Shown piece after piece: positions 58,735 to 64,000 of a DNA stretch of 64,000 bases. Source of the stretch: Axinella damicornis (Eukaryota > Porifera > Demospongiae > Axinellida > Axinellidae); assembly GCA_963931865.1 (NCBI GenBank), contig OZ007516.1, forward strand, positions 3,094,744 to 3,158,743. The letters run 5' to 3'. How positions within the stretch are numbered: the stretch's first letter is position 1; the number at the start of each line of letters is the position of its first letter. The notes under the pieces are model-generated. The model searched no databases. It was not told the origin of the DNA and saw only the letters and a program-made list of their open reading frames with translations. The translations under genes and the position numbers were made by a program.

Positions 58735-59034
58735 CTTGGAATCAACCCAGCTCTTGGGTACCCCCTCCCTCAAACTCTGGAACACAGTGGCAGGATTGTG
58801 TACGGGAACATTTTGGGAAATAGGTGTAAGTACCCCAACTCCTTCCTTTGCCTGGCTTCGTTGCGCTAATCTCTTCCTTTCATCGTTCTTGGTTCGCTTG
58901 AAAAAGGTACGAAAGCCTTTGCATCTCTTTCTCGACGTTCTGGCTGCCTGAGATGATGGAGTGTTTTCATCCATGATCCCTGTGTAATTGGGGGCAATAC
59001 ATGAAACTACTTGTATTGGAAGAAAATGTTTCAC

Positions 59035-59600
59035 TTTTTTCCTTTACATCCCTTTGAGGGCATAGCCCATTACTATAGTACAACCCCCAATAATCTCCCA
59101 CAAACACATGCAAGCTGTAGCTACACACCATCTTTTCGCACGTCCTACCGAAGGCTCTCCACAAAATCTTTTCAAGCCATTCCTCCAAATAACATGAAAG
59201 GCACTCAATGGGCAGAGGACTCTACGACATCATTAACAAAACTTGGCAGACCCTTACACGGGCAGAGATAATCTCCCACAAACCACACACAGCGTTGTCC
59301 TAATTAATGCCCATCTATCGGATGTTTGCTCTCGACCTAAGAGCAGCTTCTGAGAATACAACATTTAACCCTAACTCTAACCCTAACCTCAGGTGGTAGC
59401 TTGACTGGAGCAGGATTCGTCCTCTCTCGCTGAGTGCAGCTTCAATATGCCTTCACTAGTAGCTAACAGGATCTGTAAACGTCCTCAAGGAAGACTGACG
59501 ACATAGCTAGCTTTACAGTCCTCTCCTGTTCTGTTTGTTTCTGTCTGATCTAGAGGTGTCCCTGGAAGGCGGAGAGATGGAAGGAGTAATTCCAAACTCC
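59035..59600. other. Unassigned stretch in transposon cluster
   Basis: No gene supported. A short CCCTAACTCTAACCCTAACC run at 59369-59388 is too short to be telomeric. Confidence 0.4.
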
Positions 59601-59609
59601 GATTGTATA

Positions 59610-60485
59610 TTCGCAGATGATCTAGCTAGCTAGTTCTGTCTGAATCCATCCAAGACTTACAACTCGCAGTTGACCTACTGAACGAATACTGTGCCATGTG
59701 GGACTTAAACATCCTCCGGATATCCATGAACCCCATACACATCTTTCTTAATGGAGTGGAGATCCAAGTCGCCAAAGAGTACAAGTACCTGGGTTTACTT
59801 ATGTCTGCCAACTTAAACCAGCCATTCGCACTCTTGCAGCACAAGCCAACAAAGCATTGTTCTCACTCATGAGATCGGTAGCTCGCCTAAAATATCCCTC
59901 TCCACACATATGCATATTGTCCCACCTTTTTGATACGCTAGTAAGACCAATTGCAGAGTATGCATGTGAAGTTTGGTCTCCCTCCAGTGCAGAATAAACG
60001 GAACTACGGTGATACATAGGAGATTCTGCAAGTTCGCTCTTGGCTTGCCCACATCTGCCACAAATATTGCTGCCTATGGTGAAATTGGTAGGGGCCGCTA
60101 CACTAGTACTGTCCCAACTCCAACCCCGGTGGAGGAGAGACAGTGCGACCTCTGTGGAGTATTAGAAGATGAACAACATTTTTTAATAAACTGCCCATTG
60201 CTCATGAGCAGCATCACCAACAGACAAAAACGATTCCACCACTGCTCTAGATCACTACCATCATTTGTGCATAAATCTGACACTGACAAATTTCTTTGTA
60301 TTATGTCCAGCAAGGATCTCCTAGCCTCGTTCCCAGGCCTACCCCGTTTTTTCTGTTCTTCGGTTTCCGTTGACAATAATACACGGATGCGGAAGGGCGG
60401 CGAATATCATTGTCAATGGAAACAAGAAAAAAACGGGGTAGGCCTGGGAACGAGGCTAAGGATCTCCATCTGTTGCCACTTTTAG
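59610..60485 (+). pseudogene. Non-LTR retrotransposon reverse transcriptase remnant
   Basis: In changing frames the plus strand reads reverse-transcriptase C-terminal words: VDLLNEYCAMWDLN, then KEYKYLGLLMSANL, then QANKALFSLMRSVARLKYPS and LVRPIAEYACEVW. It then continues as RRFCKFALGLPTSATNIAAY and the terminal zinc-knuckle type CDLCGVLEDEQHFLINCPLL. This order is that of LINE ORF2 C-termini. Frame changes and stops show it is dead; the 5' part is missing. Confidence 0.75.
60322..60458. mobile_element. TAGCCT palindrome, 137 bp, with perfect 9-bp target duplication
   Basis: Inserted in the LINE remnant. Arms about 50 bp (TAGCCTCGTTCCCAGGCCTA then CCCCGTTTTTTC), loop about 40 bp. Target duplication AGGATCTCC on both sides. 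A related half-copy (CTCGTTCCCAGGCCTACCC) is at 62237-62255. Confidence 0.93.
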
Positions 60486-60489
60486 CTCC

Positions 60490-61070
60490 CACTATTTTTT
60501 TTTCCAGAGCCCCTCACTCTGAAACTCTCCACGAGCAGTTATTCATATCTTACTGACTAGTAGGCCCTCCTGGCCTTTATAAAATTTATGACGTTAACGC
60601 GGACTAGGACATCGCAAGTCCGCGCACGCGCAAGTGTCCCATCCACGTAAGTAGTGTATTGTACCCGGTAGATTCGATGGATGCAGTGCTGCACTGGTGA
60701 TGATTATCATGGACCCCAAGTACGACGAGTTCCTCACCTTCCATCGCTACCCCAACGGTTTTTCTAAAAACCAGAACAGAATCATGCCTGAGAAGAAAGA
60801 GCCAAGAACACTTTGGTGTGAAGCAGGGGCTGCTGTTTTACTCCAGAATTCCGAAGAGTCGAGCTGTTGATGGCAAGTTATAGCTGATGTAGTCATTGAC
60901 ACCACAAGGTACAGGTATCTTTGTAGCATCTGTAGGCCTACTGATTAAGTTGCACAATGATTTGTATAGCTAGCAAAGCAACTCTGTTGAACATTATTTT
61001 AGTTGAACAGTTTTACGTTTTATGACAAGTTGGCAACCCTGTTCTGTTAGTCTTGAAAGGCTTGGAGACG
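60490..61070. other. No gene seen
   Basis: Short open frames only; none resembles a known family. Confidence 0.4.
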
Positions 61071-61074
61071 GAGG

Positions 61075-61225
61075 ACAATTCACCAGTGAATTGTGTTCTA
61101 GGGGGGACATTATTCGCTGGTGAATAATGTCCTAGGGGGAGACGTTATTCACTGAGGGGGGACATTATTCACTAGTGAATAATGTCCGGGGGGACCAGTG
61201 AATAATGTCAGGGGGGACATTTTGT
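61075..61225. repeat. Palindromic array GGGGGGACATTATTCACTAG, about 4-5 units
   Basis: Tandem imperfect hairpins built from GACATTATTC, CACTAGTGAA and TAATGTC separated by G5-G6 runs. It sits about 180-330 bp upstream of the GIMAP start codon. Confidence 0.85.
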
Positions 61226-61256
61226 GGGGGGACACTCTACACTATGACACCATAAC

Positions 61257-62876
61257 TGTAAGTATACGGTGCGCATATCGGCGCAGGGATCCAGTAACCT
61301 TAACCGGAAGTGATTATACAGTGACCACAACACTAGTAATTAAAGAACGCAATTGCTGGCTAATAATATTATTGCTACTGACTGACAAAAATTAGTCGCA
61401 TGTATAGTGTCTTCGATGATGGAGCTCGAGATTCAGAGACGCAATGTTGTCGTACTGGGAAAGACGGGAGCTGGAAAATCGACAGTGGCCAATAAAATTG
61501 TTGGGAAGGACGTGTTTGTGGTTGGAAAGGGGTCGGTTGCAAGCGTGACTAAAGAACCTGGTTCAAAAGAAGCTGAACACGTTGTGGACAATATTCAATA
61601 CCACATTAAAGCGATCGATACAGTCGGATTGTTCGATACATGCAACACTAGTCATGCGGCTATATTTCGTCAGGCAAAGGCTTTCTTCAGAGACAAGGTC
61701 CCGGAAGGTATCAGTCTAGTGCTGTTTGTCTTTAAGGAGGGCCGTTTCACTCAAGAGGAGAAGGATACATTCCACAGCCTGATAGAGAACTTTGGAAAAG
61801 AGAGAATCAGTGATATATCGGCACTTATTGTAACTTGCTGTGAAAATATGGATTCTGATGCCCGAAGCGCCTACGTGAAAGAACTGAAAGAAGATCCGCT
61901 CACGAAACCAATTACCAGCTTTATGCGCAAAGGTATTTACACCGTTGGGTTCCCTGATGTTGAAAAAGCAGGTGCACGGCTTAAACCCATTTACGAAGAG
62001 TCTGCCAAAGAAGACGCAGAAATCCTGCGAAAGTTGATCCAGGATTGTGAAGACAAAATGATACTGTCAAAAGATATACTTAGCGAGACGTTTTGGGACA
62101 AACTGGCGAGCTCTTGCACTATACTATAAGCAGGATTGCATTTTAGACGTGCGTGATTAGCACTGAAACATATAGATGATACTCTTTCTTAGTACGTAGG
62201 CAGATTAGGTGTCATGTTCACTATTTAAATATCTGGACTCGTTCCCAGGCCTACCCGTAGCTACGCAATTAATAATTTATTGATTCTGCTTGAGCCTTGA
62301 AGGCCATCGCGCATAGGCCTATATTATATAAGTATCACCATAGTACCAAGCTATACCGGAAAATATCACGAGTTTGTTGCCGTAGTATTGTTACGAGTGC
62401 GAAGCACGAGTAACAATGCCGAAGGCGACAAACGAGGGAACTAGGCTGTACGAAATGCGCAATAGGCTGTACGAAATGCGCAATAAATCGTGTATGGGCA
62501 CTCTGCTCTGTAGCTCCGTGCACTCATAGCCGCCTGGTAAGCATATTCATGAAGCAACCTTTTTTTTGTAGCGCCATCCTAGTTAGCAGTTTAATTATAG
62601 TAATGACGACATTCGCTGTGCGCACTCGCAGTATAGCTATAGGTAGTCAGTCTGCAGCAGAGACCAGTCGGGACTTTCAGCAGACGAGGTGAGAGCTCCT
62701 GAGCTGGGAATTCAGGAGACGAGGTGTGGGAGCTCCTGAGCTAACAGAGACAGAGCTATAGGAGTCAGTCTACATACAGCATAGGGTGAACAAGGAGAGT
62801 GAGGGCTCGTCAGGTTGGTTGTTATTGTGCGCGGTTACGGGATCCCTGCGCGCGGATATGCGCGCCGTATACTTAA
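61257..62876. repeat. Inverted repeat pair flanking the GIMAP-like gene
   Basis: Left arm about 61257-61300 (AAGTATACGGTGCGCATATC, then GCAGGGATCCAGTAACC) pairs with the right arm about 62832-62876 (GGTTACGGGATCCCTGCGCG, then GCGCGCCGTATACTTAA). About 44 bp with roughly five differences. A third partial copy (GGGGATCCCGTAACCTTAAA) is at 63389-63408. Confidence 0.8.
61407..62129 (+). CDS. GIMAP/AIG1-family GTPase, 240 aa, single exon
   Basis: G1 P-loop GKTGAGKST at residues 18-26, conserved Thr48 for G2, G3 DTVG at 71-74, then the family's helical box (about 110-130). The G4 region reads TCCENMDSD instead of a plain N/TKxD, as is usual for AIG1 proteins, which have TxxD-type variants. The C-terminus is CTIL, a CaaX box ending in Leu, predicting geranylgeranylation and membrane attachment. 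GIMAPs form GTP-dependent scaffolds on membranes and are linked to immune-cell survival in vertebrates and to pathogen response in plants and corals; the role here is unknown. ATGs at 61407, 61416 and 61419 are all possible starts; 61407 is the most upstream. No splice sites are needed. Confidence 0.9.
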   Translation: MSSMMELEIQRRNVVVLGKTGAGKSTVANKIVGKDVFVVGKGSVASVTKEPGSKEAEHVVDNIQYHIKAIDTVGLFDTCNTSHAAIFRQAKAFFRDKVPEGISLVLFVFKEGRFTQEEKDTFHSLIENFGKERISDISALIVTCCENMDSDARSAYVKELKEDPLTKPITSFMRKGIYTVGFPDVEKAGARLKPIYEESAKEDAEILRKLIQDCEDKMILSKDILSETFWDKLASSCTIL

Positions 62877-64000
62877 TTAAGCGCTATTTCATAGTTTTTT
62901 TGTCGCCAAAAATAAAGCCGTGCGATCCTACCTGGACTTGGAAGACCGTATTGAAATAGGCACAAACTGTATAGAAAGGGCCGGACGAAGCGTTTTTGTA
63001 AATACTGATGACCGTTCCGAAGTTATACGACGCTGTATTCCAAAGAGGGGAGTCAAGATGGCAGTTATTCGCACTCAAGAGTCGTTCTTTCGAGGACTGC
63101 TCAACCTAGCCACAAAACGCTTACGTCCCGCCCTAGAGCTTCCTATGGCGTGTCTCCCAACAGTAGAATCGAGTTGCTCGCGGTCTTCGCACTGGAGATT
63201 TTTGGCGAATAGTTTGCTGGAACTGATTTAACCTTCGTACAACAACTACAGTGTGAGCTACTGTAATGATGATTATTCTGCATGTTGACTACCCTCCCTG
63301 CTTTGTGTCGAGTAAGTTTGATTTCACTAGCTTCATTTCTGTGGGAGAAAAATGGGGTTGAACAAATTGTCTGGCCACGCCCACCGCACGGGGATCCCGT
63401 AACCTTAAACAGAGCAAGTTCTCTACTGCACTTTGGACTGATCAAATTCGAGGGGCTAGCCCGCTAGACTACAACAGTCCCAGGGCTCTATATTCGGATT
63501 ATTCCTATGTTCAGGGTAACGTACATACCTGGGCTACTAATTTACTTGCCTGTGGTCTGGTACTACCACACTTTGGACAGCTAGAGCGAGTATCCTTGTG
63601 CTCAGATGTTTGTATGTCCACTACACAGCAGGACTCCTTTGTGTCCAGAACAATGGCGAATACAAACATGAAGTACTAGTTGAAGAAGCCTGATTCAGAA
63701 CCACTGGCTTCATAATTCTGTGAGTTCAAAGTTTGTAATAATACTATGTTGTGGGGGGGGGGGCTGGAGCAAAAAACCGAAAGCAGGGGGCTCCGCCCCC
63801 CTCCCGCAATACAAGTGCTAGCACAGTTGACTATTTGACTATTGTATGCAGCATGGCAAGGAGGCACATCCATTCATTCTTCTCCCCGGTTCCACGGACT
63901 GTACTAGTCTAACAAGCTAGCCCTTCGCTTTCTCCAGCACACAATCGCTTTCAGTATGCACGCGTGAAAGAAGGTCTAGAAACTTTGGACCACTTTACTC
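62130..64000. other. 3' flank of GIMAP-like gene, no further gene supported
   Basis: Contains a 25-bp doublet AGGCTGTACGAAATGCGCAA (62445-62490), a degenerate doublet around CAGGAGACGAGGTG (about 62680-62730) and a G-run plus C-run hairpin GGGGGCTCCGCCCCC at 63786-63800. A 103-codon open frame at 62920-63231 matches no family I know and is not called. Confidence 0.5.

Larger units (their letters stand above)
55537..58985 (-). pseudogene. P-element/THAP9-like transposase gene, decayed and interrupted
   Basis: Reading right to left: N-terminal part at about 58744-58985 (from MDENTPSSQAARTSRKRC), continuing at 57137-58046, a zinc-finger-like CPSCNKYRPQLHV and coiled region at 56052-56363, then the RNase-H-like catalytic region at 55537-56043 (LPSERTLRDYTHW, SMDEMKVRSGLVFKK and TGELTGFCNLGEV; the D in the DEM motif is the first catalytic acid of this family). 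Three breaks are visible: a MULE-like insertion (58056-58734) splitting an Asp-Ser-Lys codon run, a TTAA MITE (56364-56958), and a 1-nt frameshift at about 55920, before LIALPSERT. Further stops lie around 57640-57900. It cannot be active. Element ends were not found. Confidence 0.75.

Noticed and set aside
59369..59388. CCCTAA-like run resembling telomere repeat
   Set aside because: Only about three imperfect units; interstitial and by chance.
62920..63231. 103-codon frame after the GIMAP-like gene
   Set aside because: No recognisable domain, no supporting signals; overlaps the flank of the inverted repeat.

Overview
This is nuclear DNA from an invertebrate animal. Genes are split by many short GT-AG introns, the introns and intergenic DNA are rich in microsatellites and small transposons, and the gene content is metazoan: TRRAP, immunoglobulin-superfamily receptors, a CARD-DED protein, a ZCWPW1-type histone reader, an ANKRD28/44/52-type ankyrin protein and a GIMAP/AIG1 GTPase. 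A large Pmp-repeat multipass membrane protein, a type I recall as common in sponge gene sets, makes a sponge the most likely source. I cannot name the species from sequence alone.

Layout. 1-22413, minus strand: the 5' half of TRRAP in 40 coding exons that keep one reading frame for 5,376 nt (residues 1-1792); the gene runs off the left edge. One TRRAP intron (4743-9627) carries a complete CARD-DED gene on the opposite strand (5943-9064). Only 208 bp separate the TRRAP start codon from the divergent start codon of IgSF receptor A (22622-28280). 31617-35237 is the single-exon Pmp-repeat protein. IgSF receptor B (36207-39962) is complete. IgSF gene C (43541-46548) has no 5' half: a palindromic satellite (41984-43540) joins it in mid-exon, while its last Ig exon is present three times. 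47383-50610, minus strand: a ZCWPW1-like CW/PWWP gene, whose 3' part is duplicated as a broken copy at 40360-41914. Divergent from it, 51916-53416 holds the first exons of an ankyrin-repeat gene.

53.7-60.5 kb is a transposon graveyard: a 1.47-kb foldback element, a decayed P-element/THAP-like transposase gene that was hit by both a MULE-like element (9-bp target duplication) and a TTAA-type MITE, and a non-LTR retrotransposon remnant. 61407-62129 is an intact single-exon GIMAP-like GTPase flanked by a long inverted repeat and preceded by a palindromic array.

Candidate undescribed signal. About a dozen small palindromes, one per roughly 5 kb, all begin TAGCCTCRTTCCCAGG and end with its complement. 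Most are flanked by a 9-bp target duplication, so they are mobile. The sequence just inside the shared ends differs from copy to copy, yet within each copy the two arms match each other (the copy at 4300-4371 is a perfect 72-bp palindrome). A second theme is that the microsatellites are not placed at random: in TRRAP and the ankyrin gene, pyrimidine-rich arrays sit just upstream of splice acceptors and (GT)n tracts start at splice donors.
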